From Nitrospira sp. (GTDB lineage: Bacteria; Nitrospirota; Nitrospiria; Nitrospirales; Nitrospiraceae): DNA of 64,000 nucleotides. The stretch covers positions 799,714 through 863,713 of the forward strand of contig SWDI01000005.1 of NCBI GenBank assembly GCA_005116955.1, in the 5' to 3' direction. Under the pieces are notes generated by a model, which saw only the letters and a program-made list of their open reading frames with translations, had not been told where the DNA came from and searched no databases. The translations under genes were made by a program, and so were the position numbers. Every line of letters begins with the position of its first letter. Positions within the stretch are counted from its first letter, which is position 1. Positions 17,368 to 25,963 of the stretch are shown here, one piece after another.

Positions 17368-19017
17368 ATGAAAATCGCGATGGGCTTGCTCGTCTTAGTG
17401 GTTCTCCTCGTCGGCCTGGTGCTCGCACTGCCTTTCCTGATTGACCTCAATAAATATCAAGACCAGTACAAGCCGCTGATTGAAGACGCACTCAATCGCA
17501 AGGTTCAGCTGCAAGACATCCGCTTGACCATCTGGCCAAGAATCGGTGTGCGCGTAGAGAGTTTCTCAGTGCTGGACGATCCGGCCTTTGGGACCGGTCC
17601 CATTGCTTCTCTCTCGTCGTTGGAAGTGGGTGTGAAGTTGATGCCGTTGCTGAGCAGCAAGGTCGAAGTGGAGGAAATCACGCTTCGCCAGCCAGTTATC
17701 ACGGTGATCAAGAACCAGAAGGGAGTGCTGAACATTTCAACTATCGGCCGCAAAGGTGTACCGGTGCCGGAGAAGCCTTCGCGCGCCCCGATTCCTTCAA
17801 CGGAGGGGCCGCTCAAGATTCTGGCGCTGCTGGCCGTGGACCGAGTGTCGATCGAGGGTGGGAAATTAACCTACCGTGACCTCTCTGCCGCTAAGCCGAC
17901 GGAATATGTATTGCAAGATTTGGAGGTGCTGCTGCAATCAGTGCGGCTTGGGCAAACGCCGAGTGTGCATTTCGGGTCGCTGGTGCAGCCGTTCAATCTT
18001 CCGGTAAAGCTCGACGGCACCTTTGGTCCACTGCGAGAGACGATGGACATCGATGCGATCAACTTCCAGTTAGGCGTGGGAAAGACGGACTTTACCATTA
18101 CAGGAAAGGCTGCGGGGAATGATGCCATAGTCAATATCAGCTCACCAGTGATCAATACCGCGAACTTACCGATTGCGCTTCCCCTGAAAACACCCGTTGA
18201 GATCAAGGATCTCCAGATTTCGGCGGAAGTCATGGGGCAAGAGGCTAAGCTGAAATCCCTGGCGTTCCGTCTGTTCGACGGCGAGGTGAAAGGGCAAGGC
18301 AAACTGATCGCCGGATCAGACATGCCTCCATTCAAGGGGGCTGTGGCGATTCAAGGATTGCAGCTTGGCCCGGCGCTCAATGCCGTCGCCGAGACACCGA
18401 TCTCGATCAGCGGGACGGCTGGTGCGGATCTGTCGGTGCAAGGGCGTGGGTTCTCGATGCCGGATCTGACCAAAGCGTTAGAGGGGACCGGCCACCTGGC
18501 TGTGAAAGATGGAAAGATCGAAGGGGTGAATCTTCTCCAGGAAGTGGTCTCAGCCCTCAACGTGGCCGGTATTTCCCTCGGCGATGCGAAGGCCACGGCC
18601 TTTTCGACGATCGAGACGGATCTCGCCGTCAAGCAAGGGGTGCTCAAGGTGCAGCGGCTCTTGATGGATAGCCATGATTTTCAGGCGACCGGAGGCGGCA
18701 CGATTGGGTTTGATCAGCGACTGAATCTTGCCGTGAATCTCAACCTCTCCCAAGAGGTGAGCCAAAAGATTGCGGCCGCTTCACCCGTCGTCAAAATCGC
18801 CTTAAAAGACGGCCGATTGAGTCTCCCGCTCACAATTACCGGAACGGCTCAAGCTCCCGCGTATGGAGTTGATGTCAAGGGTCTCAGCGCGAAAGTGCAG
18901 GAGCAGGTCAAAAAGAAGGTCGAAGAAGCTGTCGGTGGGCTGCTCAAAGGGACGACAAAGCCCGAGGACATCCAGAAAGAGGGGAAAGAGCTGCTCAAAG
19001 GATTATTCGGTCAATAA
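17368..19017 (+). CDS. AsmA family envelope protein
   Basis: One N-terminal membrane helix (MKIAMGLLVLVVLLVGLVLA) anchors a long periplasmic part. It opens with the AsmA pattern DLNKYQDQYKPLIEDALNRKVQLQDIRL and ends in the AsmA_2 domain (GTGHLAVKDGKIEGVNLLQE to about residue 500). AsmA-like proteins are bridge-type factors linked to phospholipid traffic between membranes and outer-membrane integrity. The GGAGG Shine-Dalgarno precedes ATG 17368. MscS follows 12 bases later, so both respond together. The C-terminus has a Lys-rich helix (KVQEQVKKKVEEAVGG). Confidence 0.88.
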   Translation: MKIAMGLLVLVVLLVGLVLALPFLIDLNKYQDQYKPLIEDALNRKVQLQDIRLTIWPRIGVRVESFSVLDDPAFGTGPIASLSSLEVGVKLMPLLSSKVEVEEITLRQPVITVIKNQKGVLNISTIGRKGVPVPEKPSRAPIPSTEGPLKILALLAVDRVSIEGGKLTYRDLSAAKPTEYVLQDLEVLLQSVRLGQTPSVHFGSLVQPFNLPVKLDGTFGPLRETMDIDAINFQLGVGKTDFTITGKAAGNDAIVNISSPVINTANLPIALPLKTPVEIKDLQISAEVMGQEAKLKSLAFRLFDGEVKGQGKLIAGSDMPPFKGAVAIQGLQLGPALNAVAETPISISGTAGADLSVQGRGFSMPDLTKALEGTGHLAVKDGKIEGVNLLQEVVSALNVAGISLGDAKATAFSTIETDLAVKQGVLKVQRLLMDSHDFQATGGGTIGFDQRLNLAVNLNLSQEVSQKIAAASPVVKIALKDGRLSLPLTITGTAQAPAYGVDVKGLSAKVQEQVKKKVEEAVGGLLKGTTKPEDIQKEGKELLKGLFGQ

Positions 19018-19029
19018 GGAAATCTCACC

Positions 19030-19833
19030 ATGAATATTCTGGATACGCTCACTCAATATGCCGTGCAGTATGGGTTGCAGGCGGCGGTCGCGCTCGGCAT
19101 CCTCATCGGCGGCATGATGGCGTCTCGTGGGGCCGCCAATTTTTCCCAACAGGCGCTCGAAAAGCAGACCCTTGAGCCACCAGTGCGCATGCTCCTGGTG
19201 CGTATCGTGAAAATCATCGTCATACTGTTTACGGCGATGATCGCGCTCCAAACACTGGGTGTGCCCATTGCTCCGCTACTTGCCGGTGTTGGCGTCGCCG
19301 GTGTCGGTATTGGGTTGGCCTTGCAGGGGGTGTTGAGCAACGTGATGGCAGGGCTGTCGATTATCTTCAGTAAACCCTACAAGGTCGGCGAACATATCTC
19401 GCTGCTCGGAGTCCACGGGGATGTCGTGGTCATCGACATCTTCACGACGACACTGATGCACGCGGACCGATCTCGCGTTATCATTCCCAACAGAAAAATC
19501 GTTGGGGAGATTCTGCACAACTTTGGAACAATCCGTCAGATGCATTTGACCGTTCCCGTGTCACCGAACGCGAATCTTGATGAGGCCCTGGCTCAAGTTC
19601 GGGATGTCCTCAATCGGCATCCATCGGTTCTGAAAGACCCGGTTCCTTCAGTGGGAGTATCATCTCTCGGGGAATCGTCATTGACCGTGGCTATTGCCGC
19701 CGAGCCTTGGACGGCTGTGGCGGACTACAGTTCGACACAGAGCGAGTTGAATAAGTTGATTCTTCAACGATTTCAAGAACGTGAGATTGCGCTACCCTCC
19801 GCAAGTCTTACCGTCCATGTGGTGAACAACTAA
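19030..19833 (+). CDS. mscS: Small-conductance mechanosensitive channel (MscS family)
   Basis: A 267-aa MscS-type channel with three N-terminal membrane helices. The pore helix shows the Gly/Ala-rich pattern GVGVAGVGIGLALQGVLSNVMAG, followed by the beta domain (FSKPYKVGEHISLLGVHGDVV, IPNRKIVGEILHNFG) and the C-terminal alpha/beta domain. The length equals E. coli MscS. It opens under membrane tension to release osmolytes on hypo-osmotic shock. It shares a promoter with asmA; an MscL gene lies 8 kb downstream. Confidence 0.94.
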   Translation: MNILDTLTQYAVQYGLQAAVALGILIGGMMASRGAANFSQQALEKQTLEPPVRMLLVRIVKIIVILFTAMIALQTLGVPIAPLLAGVGVAGVGIGLALQGVLSNVMAGLSIIFSKPYKVGEHISLLGVHGDVVVIDIFTTTLMHADRSRVIIPNRKIVGEILHNFGTIRQMHLTVPVSPNANLDEALAQVRDVLNRHPSVLKDPVPSVGVSSLGESSLTVAIAAEPWTAVADYSSTQSELNKLILQRFQEREIALPSASLTVHVVNN

Positions 19834-19898
19834 AAACCTCCGGTTCCCACCACAGCACTTCGCTTCTCGGGCGTTCTGCAGACACGTCACATTCAGTC

Positions 19899-19927
19899 TT
19901 GTTGATGGCGCTTCCCAGTGCTAGGAT
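19899..19927 (+). promoter_or_regulatory. Sigma70 promoter of the GTPase/sigma54-activator operon
   Basis: TTGTTG (19899-19904) and TAGGAT (19922-19927) with a 17-base spacer; the -10 is identical to that of the guanidine operon. The predicted leader is about 140 bases. Confidence 0.5.
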
Positions 19928-20073
19928 AGCACCTCTGTTGTTCGCGATTGTGATGAACGGAGAGGGAAGCGAACTATTTGCCGCCATCGAATCGAACGGC
20001 GGTCGATCGAGAGCGATGAGGAGTATGTCGTTACCGGGCTTGTTATCTCGTGGCCCCGACAGGAGGTGAGGCG

Positions 20074-20694
20074 ATGACTACATCACGTTCCGCCGATCAG
20101 CCCCTGATCGCCCGTGAAGACCCAACGACAGACCCTGACCGAGTCGGTGGGTTACCACACCCTGACGATCGATCCGCAAGCGGGAACCTCGACAAGATTC
20201 GCGACATTCTCTTTGGCGCGCAAGCCCAAGAACATAACCGTCGGTTTGCTCAACTCGAACAGCATTTAATCCGTGAAGCCTCGGACCTCCGCAACGATCT
20301 CAAGCGACGTTTTGAGAGCCTTGAGCGCTACATCAAGAAAGAAGTTGATGTGCTCACGAGCCGGTTGACCAAGGAGCAGGAAGTTCGAGGGGAATCCGTC
20401 ACGAACCTGACACAGGACCTCACCCAACTGGCTGCCACTCTTGAGGATAAAGCACGTCTGCTGGATATGCAGGCGACCCAAGTGCAAGCACATGTTCTCC
20501 AGCAGCTAACAGAACGGACGAGCGAGCTGGCGACCGACGTTCGAGATCGACATGCGGAGGCGGCGTCGGCACTCAATCAGGCCGTCCATGATCTCCGTGC
20601 GGAAAAGACGGATCGTGCGACGCTCGCAGCCATTTTATTGGAGGCATCTCAACGGCTATCCGATGAGGCGGTCTCCGGTCGCGGCTCAGCCTAA
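20074..20694 (+). CDS. Coiled-coil protein of unknown function (GTPase operon)
   Basis: ATG 20074 has AGGAGG 7 bases upstream. The 206-aa product has a disordered N-terminus and, from about residue 50 to the end, a nearly continuous coiled coil rich in Leu/Glu/Arg heptads (FESLERYIKKEVDVLTSRLT and similar). No TM helix or enzymatic motif. It is the first gene of a four-gene operon with an OmpA-domain membrane protein, a Ras-like GTPase and a sigma54 activator, so a scaffold or effector role for the GTPase is a reasonable guess. Family not recognised. Confidence 0.7.
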   Translation: MTTSRSADQPLIAREDPTTDPDRVGGLPHPDDRSASGNLDKIRDILFGAQAQEHNRRFAQLEQHLIREASDLRNDLKRRFESLERYIKKEVDVLTSRLTKEQEVRGESVTNLTQDLTQLAATLEDKARLLDMQATQVQAHVLQQLTERTSELATDVRDRHAEAASALNQAVHDLRAEKTDRATLAAILLEASQRLSDEAVSGRGSA

Positions 20695-20757
20695 CAACAG
20701 TGGTCCGTGCGGCAGTCTCTTTGTGATCTATCGAGTCCATGACGATTGTGTTATCCC

Positions 20758-22530
20758 ATGTCTACCGATCCACACAGGCCTCATCGCGATTCTCTATCTT
20801 CTGAAGGACGCACGTCTGTAGACGAAGACTGGACCCAGCTGCGCACTCTTTTACTCTCTCCGGAACAGACCCAACTCGACGAAATCCGTGAACGGCTCGA
20901 TAATCGAGGGATTCAGCCTCGTGAGATCAGTCGTGTGCTCCCCGAGGCGTTCGCCATGCGCGGCGAAACCGACCAGCACCTCTCGAATGTACTCACCCCC
21001 TATGTGGAAAACGGATTTGTCGCGACCATACGAAAGTCGCCACGGACGATCGTCGATGCCATTGCCCCGATCCTGGGGCCGGCCATTCGGCAGGCCATCG
21101 CGCGTGCGTTGCAAAGCATGACGCAGTCCTTTAACCACTCGTTGGATGAAAGCCTGTCCACCCGAGGCCTTCGCTGGCGATTGGAAGCCTGGCGGACAGG
21201 GCGGCCGTTCGCGGAGGTCGTACTTCTCCATACGCTCCGCTATCGCGTGGAACAAGTGTTTCTCATCCATCGGGAGACAGGCCTTCTCCTGCATCACGTG
21301 GCAGCCGAGGGGGCTGTGGTCCAGGATCAGCAGATCTTGTCCGGCATGCTGACGGCGATTCAGAGCTATGTGCGGGATTCGTTTGGCGCTTCACCGGACC
21401 AGACGTTGGACCATTTTCGAGTTGGTGAATGGACCGTGTGGATCGAACAGGGATCCCACGCCTACGTGGCCGGTGTCGTTCGGGGTACTCCCCCTGAAAC
21501 CCTCAGAGAGGATTTCCAAGCCGCACTGGATGATATCCATGCGCAGCAACCCGATGCCTTGACTCATTTTGATGGAGACGCGGCGCCGTTTAAGACGACA
21601 CAGACCTGCCTGGAAAGCTGTTTGCACGCCCACTATGAACCACCACCGCGACCCAGCGTCTTGAAGCTATGGATTCTGGGCGGGGCGGTTATCCTCCTGC
21701 TCTCGTGGTGGGGCGTCATGGCCTACCAAGCCCACGTTCGGTGGTCCAATCTGCTGGTTGAGCTTGAGGCAGAGCCGGGCATCGTTGTGACCATGGCAGA
21801 ATCAACGCTGACAGGCTATCACCTCAAGGGGTTGCGAGACCCCTTGGCCAAAGACCCTTCGGCGATAGTGGTTGAGGCTGGCCTTGAGCCATCGGGTATC
21901 AGAGCTGTCTGGTCTCCCTACTATTCGCTGGACCCTCAACTCGTTGAGACCAGAGCGCACTCGATATTACACTCCCCCAAAACCGTTAAACTGTCAGTGG
22001 AGGGAGACACGCTTGTCGCAACTGGCGCGGCTTCCATCGAGTGGGCTCGAGAGACGAGACGGTTGGCTACCCTGGTGCCGGGAATCTCCCGCTACCGTGA
22101 CGAGGGGCTCGTCACGATCTCCATCCCGGATCTCCTCGAACGCGTCAATCAAACTATCGTTCGCTTTCGCTCAGGGTCCTCGATAGTGGAACCATCGGAA
22201 CGTGCAGCACTTGGTGCCGTGTCTATGGCGTTACGAGAGCTGGACCAAGCCGTATCGCAATCAGGCCAGCGAGTGAGGCTCGAAGTACTGGGGTCGACCG
22301 ACGACACTGGTTCTGTGACACGCAATATTCAGCTGAGCGAGGAACGAGCCCGCGCCGTGCTCGTGGCCCTCGGAGGGGAGCAACTTGGTGACGCCACGAC
22401 CGTCATTGCGGGTAGTGTGCAATCTACTGACCAGCGGGGCTCAACAGGAGAAGCCCGGGACCGGCGGATCGTCACGTTGCGAGCCACCCTCACGGTCGCG
22501 AATCGAGGGAATGAGGCGTCTCGTCCATGA
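20758..22530 (+). CDS. OmpA-C-domain membrane protein with cytoplasmic roadblock-like region
   Basis: A 590-aa inner-membrane protein. The cytoplasmic N-terminal 290 residues include LRTLLLSPEQTQLDEIRERL and a segment at about 155-285 (VEQVFLIHRETGLLLHHV to ALDDIHAQQPDAL) whose beta/alpha pattern resembles roadblock/longin folds that bind small GTPases (inference). One membrane helix follows (LWILGGAVILLLSWWGVMAY), then a periplasmic region ending in an OmpA-like domain (LEVLGSTDDTG, LSEERARAVLVAL, RDRRIVTL) that may contact peptidoglycan. Its end overlaps the GTPase start by 4 bases. ATG 20758 fits better than the longer start at 20746. Confidence 0.75.
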   Translation: MSTDPHRPHRDSLSSEGRTSVDEDWTQLRTLLLSPEQTQLDEIRERLDNRGIQPREISRVLPEAFAMRGETDQHLSNVLTPYVENGFVATIRKSPRTIVDAIAPILGPAIRQAIARALQSMTQSFNHSLDESLSTRGLRWRLEAWRTGRPFAEVVLLHTLRYRVEQVFLIHRETGLLLHHVAAEGAVVQDQQILSGMLTAIQSYVRDSFGASPDQTLDHFRVGEWTVWIEQGSHAYVAGVVRGTPPETLREDFQAALDDIHAQQPDALTHFDGDAAPFKTTQTCLESCLHAHYEPPPRPSVLKLWILGGAVILLLSWWGVMAYQAHVRWSNLLVELEAEPGIVVTMAESTLTGYHLKGLRDPLAKDPSAIVVEAGLEPSGIRAVWSPYYSLDPQLVETRAHSILHSPKTVKLSVEGDTLVATGAASIEWARETRRLATLVPGISRYRDEGLVTISIPDLLERVNQTIVRFRSGSSIVEPSERAALGAVSMALRELDQAVSQSGQRVRLEVLGSTDDTGSVTRNIQLSEERARAVLVALGGEQLGDATTVIAGSVQSTDQRGSTGEARDRRIVTLRATLTVANRGNEASRP

Positions 22531-23048
22531 TGCAGAAGAAAGTCTGCATGTTGGGTGGATTCGCGGTTGGAAAGACCAGCCTCGTGCGCCGATTTGTGAG
22601 TAATGTGTTTTCTGAGCACTATCACACGACGATCGGCGTGACCGTGGAGAAGAAGAGTGTCAAGATCGACGACCGGGACGTGACGCTGGTGCTGTGGGAT
22701 CTCTATGGAGAAGACGAGTTTCAACGAGTGCGCGACTCGTATCTTCGCGGTTCATCCGGCTACATCTTGGTCATGGATGGTACCAGACGAGCGACCTTGG
22801 ACACGGCACTCGCGCTACGGCAGACCGCCATGCGAACAGTGGGAACGGTTCCCTTCATCGCGATCATCAATAAAGCGGATGTTCGCTCTGAGTGGGAAAT
22901 CGATGAGCGTGCGATCGAACAGCTGCGTGAACAAGGCTGGACGGTCCTGTTCGGTAGTGCCAAGCTTGGGCAGGGAGTCGAAGAGTTATTTGTGACGCTG
23001 GCAACCCAGATCGTACAGACATCTCCGATCCCCAGTGATTCGTTATGA
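22527..23048 (+). CDS. Ras/Rab-like small GTPase
   Basis: A 173-aa single-domain GTPase with all G boxes: G1 GGFAVGKTS, G2 TTIGVTVEKK, G3 WDLYGED, G4 NKAD, G5 SAK. The pattern after G2 and the WD-x-x-G block are those of eukaryote-like Rab/Ras proteins rather than MglA or translation GTPases. The catalytic Gln (Ras Q61) is replaced by Glu, suggesting slow intrinsic hydrolysis and dependence on a partner. Start and stop overlap both neighbours by ATGA, showing tight translational coupling with the OmpA-domain protein and the sigma54 activator. No lipidation motif is visible. Confidence 0.9.
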   Translation: MMQKKVCMLGGFAVGKTSLVRRFVSNVFSEHYHTTIGVTVEKKSVKIDDRDVTLVLWDLYGEDEFQRVRDSYLRGSSGYILVMDGTRRATLDTALALRQTAMRTVGTVPFIAIINKADVRSEWEIDERAIEQLREQGWTVLFGSAKLGQGVEELFVTLATQIVQTSPIPSDSL

Positions 23049-24847
23049 AAAGCTGGCCAGGCAACCTCGCATTGCACAACGAGTCCCTATTCAATGCGGT
23101 TCTCTCCACTCTCGACATGGCGGTGTTTGAGCGCGAGGAGGATTCGGCCGAGTTTCGGCTTCAAGGTCTCCCGCCTGACTGGTGGCACCTGTGGGTCGGT
23201 CCGGCGAACGGTACGGTGCTAGACCTGGGCCAATGCTCGCCGTTCCTGCGGGATTATCTTGTCGGGGCTCACCCAATCTGGGAAGGTCAGTCGGGCGCGA
23301 CTGAGAAGTCGGGCCCATGGACGGAACCTGATCGGCAGGGTGGCACCATGACACTGGAGGCTACCGCGCTGTTGATTGGGTCCAAGAAGTTGTTACTCAT
23401 TGAGCGTCTTGGTTCTGGCTTCGAGGAGATGGGGGCCATCGTTCAGCGGGCACGGGAACGCATGCTGGCCGAAGAACGTACCGCGAAGTCCTACCGTAAG
23501 ACTGAGACACGCTTGATCAGTGAGCTTGAAGCCAGCGAACGCACAAAGGACGATGCGCTGGCTCTGCTTCAGCACCTCGGGCTCGCCGCATTGGTTCTCG
23601 ATGAGCGCGGACACATCACGTTCGCCAGCGATCGTGGGCTTGAGATCCTGGGAATGACGGCTGAAGCTGTGATCGGCCAGGAGTGGGAGCAAGCACTCCC
23701 GCTTCACAAGCAAGATCGTGTGCCGATTCGAGAGCTGATCGATACTGCCTCGGACCCACGAAAGACTTGCGTAGCGCGCATCGAAGGACCTCGCCCCCGT
23801 TGGGTTGAGATAGAAGTCCATGGAGATCCGCGCCACCCCGGTCGGCATATCGTCATCGTGCATGACCGCACCGAGCTTCATGCACTCCGCCGGGTGCTCA
23901 ACGAGCAGGCGTCGTTTCATGATCTGGTGGGGAAGAGTCCCACCATGCTTCGCACGTACCAACTTGTGCGAGACGTGGCGCAGGTCGATACCACCGTGTT
24001 GATCGAAGGGGAAACGGGAACCGGGAAAGAGCTCATCGCGCGTGCCATCCATTCTTGCAGCGGCCGAAAACATAAGCCATTCATCGCCGCCAATTGCGCG
24101 GGATTAACCGACTCGATTCTGACGAGCCAACTCTTCGGCCACAAGCGTGGAGCCTTTACCGGGGCGGTGAATGATCAGCAAGGATTATTCGAAGCCGCAG
24201 AGGGTGGTACGTTGTTCCTCGACGAAATCGGGGATATTCCACCGCAAGTCCAAACGGCTCTCTTGCGGGTGTTGCAGGAAAAGGAGATCACCCGTCTGGG
24301 AGAGGCCAAGCCTCGCAAAGTCGATGTGCGTGTCGTGGCGGCCACCCACCATAACTTGAGTGAAGACGTCGTTCGTGGGTCCTTCCGAGCGGATCTGCTC
24401 TACCGAATTCGTATCGCCAGAGTCCAGCTTCCCCCTTTACGTGAACGACGCGAGGACATCCCGCTGCTTGCCCAATCCTTTCTTGGACAGATCTGCACCG
24501 CCACTGGAAAGACAATCGAGCGCCTGAATCCCGATACCCTTCGGCTTCTCATGAGTCACGCATGGCCCGGTAATGTGCGTGAACTGAAGAGTGCCATCGA
24601 ATTTGCAGTGATCAGCTGTAAGGCGAAAGAGGTTCTTCCCATTGATCTCCCGCCGGAGATCAACAATGCCCCCGTTGTCCCAAGTTCTTCCGTGTGGATC
24701 CCGTTGCCGAACCGGGACGAGAAATCGCGATTCCTCGCGGCGCTTTCCGACGCCAAAGGCAATCGGACGGAGGCCGCCAGACGGCTGGGAGTGAGCAGGG
24801 CGACGTTCTATCGCCGCCTCGTCGAGCTAGATATCGATCCTCGCTAG
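23045..24847 (+). CDS. Sigma54-dependent activator with PAS domain (Fis-type HTH)
   Basis: A 600-aa enhancer-binding protein: an unrecognised N-terminal sensor region (1-140), a helical linker, a PAS domain (about 175-285, LAALVLDERGHITFASDRGL), the AAA+ domain from 298 (LVGKSPTMLRTYQLVRDVA, Walker A GETGTGKE, the sigma54 contact loop GAFTGA, FLDEIGD) and a C-terminal Fis-type HTH (GNRTEAARRLGVSRATFYRR). No receiver domain, so it is not a classical two-component regulator; the coupled GTPase and membrane protein are the likely input. Palindromic sites and a -24/-12 promoter lie just downstream. Confidence 0.93.
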   Translation: MKSWPGNLALHNESLFNAVLSTLDMAVFEREEDSAEFRLQGLPPDWWHLWVGPANGTVLDLGQCSPFLRDYLVGAHPIWEGQSGATEKSGPWTEPDRQGGTMTLEATALLIGSKKLLLIERLGSGFEEMGAIVQRARERMLAEERTAKSYRKTETRLISELEASERTKDDALALLQHLGLAALVLDERGHITFASDRGLEILGMTAEAVIGQEWEQALPLHKQDRVPIRELIDTASDPRKTCVARIEGPRPRWVEIEVHGDPRHPGRHIVIVHDRTELHALRRVLNEQASFHDLVGKSPTMLRTYQLVRDVAQVDTTVLIEGETGTGKELIARAIHSCSGRKHKPFIAANCAGLTDSILTSQLFGHKRGAFTGAVNDQQGLFEAAEGGTLFLDEIGDIPPQVQTALLRVLQEKEITRLGEAKPRKVDVRVVAATHHNLSEDVVRGSFRADLLYRIRIARVQLPPLRERREDIPLLAQSFLGQICTATGKTIERLNPDTLRLLMSHAWPGNVRELKSAIEFAVISCKAKEVLPIDLPPEINNAPVVPSSSVWIPLPNRDEKSRFLAALSDAKGNRTEAARRLGVSRATFYRRLVELDIDPR

Positions 24848-24968
24848 ACAGAACGCAAGAACCGCCTGTTTTCTCCCGGCATTGCACTGGGGGATCCGGC
24901 CGATGACGGTCGTGCTCACTCATTCTCCTTCACCCCCGTAGCGTAAGCGCCTCTCACTATCCTGTGAC

Positions 24969-25026
24969 TGTCTCACGAGCAGGGCATCTGTCTCGTGAGA
25001 CATTCCGTTGTCTCATTCCGACACAA
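24969..25026 (+). promoter_or_regulatory. Cluster of palindromic activator-binding sites (UAS)
   Basis: TGTCTCACGAG (24969-24979) and its exact reverse complement (24992-25002) form an inverted repeat. The right part is also a palindrome by itself, TGTCTCGTGAGACA (24989-25002). A third, weaker copy, TTGTCTCATTCCGACACAA, starts at 25008. They lie about 75-130 bases upstream of the -24 element, the usual place for sigma54 enhancers; the protein that binds is most likely the activator encoded just before. Confidence 0.7.
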
Positions 25027-25101
25027 CGCAGACGGTCTCGCCAATCCGTCCATTCAATGCAGCCGATTGATTATATGGAGGCCGTCACTCGTTTAGAGAT
25101 G

Positions 25102-25117
25102 TGGCACAAGGGTTGTA
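25102..25117 (+). promoter_or_regulatory. Sigma54 (-24/-12) promoter
   Basis: TGGCAC at 25102-25107, a 5-base spacer, then TTGTA at 25113-25117, close to the consensus TGGCAC-N5-TTGCA with the required spacing. Predicted start near 25128, 65 bases before the next ORF. Confidence 0.7.
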
Positions 25118-25192
25118 GTAGTGCCACGCCATCAAGAGGAAGTCGGCAGTATCCGTTGCACTTGGAACTTGAAACCGCCGAGGTAAAGAAGT

Positions 25193-25504
25193 ATGACCAC
25201 ACCAGGGCTACTCGTCGAAGACTACAACGGACAGGACTACCTGCTGACCACGGAATCTCGCGTGGGAGTGAACACTCATCAATTGGTCGTGCTGCAACGC
25301 GTGAATGGGAAATGGAAGTATGTGAATGGAGTCAAGGAAACGGCTTGTCGCGAATTGCTGATCGGTGCATTCGTCGATTTCCTTGTGGATATCTGTAGGG
25401 TGTTGAATGCGTCCGGCTCTGACCGGACTGTTGGGATCGCCGCAAGGTCAGGTCGATCTCGCGCACGACGCGCATCCCCACTCAAGCCCATGAGGGCTGT
25501 GTAG
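25193..25504 (+). CDS. Small protein of unknown function under a sigma54 promoter
   Basis: A 103-aa ORF that is the first gene after the -24/-12 promoter. The first 70 residues look like a compact alpha/beta domain (LLVEDYNGQDYLLTTESRVG, LQRVNGKWKYVNGVK); the tail is Arg-rich and low in order. Not recognised. A weak purine-rich site (GAGGTAAAG) precedes ATG 25193. Its position makes it the most direct candidate output of the GTPase/sigma54 system; the following zinc-ribbon ORF could be cotranscribed. Confidence 0.55.
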   Translation: MTTPGLLVEDYNGQDYLLTTESRVGVNTHQLVVLQRVNGKWKYVNGVKETACRELLIGAFVDFLVDICRVLNASGSDRTVGIAARSGRSRARRASPLKPMRAV

Positions 25505-25544
25505 TAAGGGCGTATCCCACGGCCTAACTCGTAGGAGATCGGCA

Positions 25545-25781
25545 ATGCGATGTAGACGATGTGGTGGATTGATGATTGTGGAGCTGGGCGTAGATGAAGA
25601 CCTTGCAGAGCAAGCGGCAGGGCGAGGCGCGTTGCGCTGTGTGAATTGTGGGGCGATGGTGAATATGAGAATGCTGAGAAATCTTGCGGCTCAATATGAC
25701 AAAGGGTTCTCATCTGCTGGGACGATCGCTCCAAGGCGCCGTCACACTGAACGCCATCTTACTTTGGGGGAGGATGTATGA
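25545..25781 (+). CDS. Small zinc-ribbon-like protein
   Basis: A 78-aa ORF with two Cys pairs, MRCRRCGG at the N-terminus and CVNCGAM at about residues 32-37, separated by 27 residues, the layout of a four-Cys zinc ribbon. TAGGAG lies about 9 bases before the ATG. The rest is basic and probably disordered. Forty bases after the sigma54-driven ORF, so likely in the same transcript. No family recognised. Confidence 0.55.
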   Translation: MRCRRCGGLMIVELGVDEDLAEQAAGRGALRCVNCGAMVNMRMLRNLAAQYDKGFSSAGTIAPRRRHTERHLTLGEDV

Positions 25782-25963
25782 GAAAAGCGAGAAGGGTTAG
25801 GGGTGGATCGTGCTCGATGAAATTCCAATGGCGCAATGGCATGAGCGGATATCATCCGTGTGTGTATAGGAAACGGTTCATCTGTCGGCCGCGATGGGCA
25901 ACATATTTCCCGTGGGTTGGGCATAGCTGAGTTCTGGAACCTTTATGAAACAGGGATGACCCG

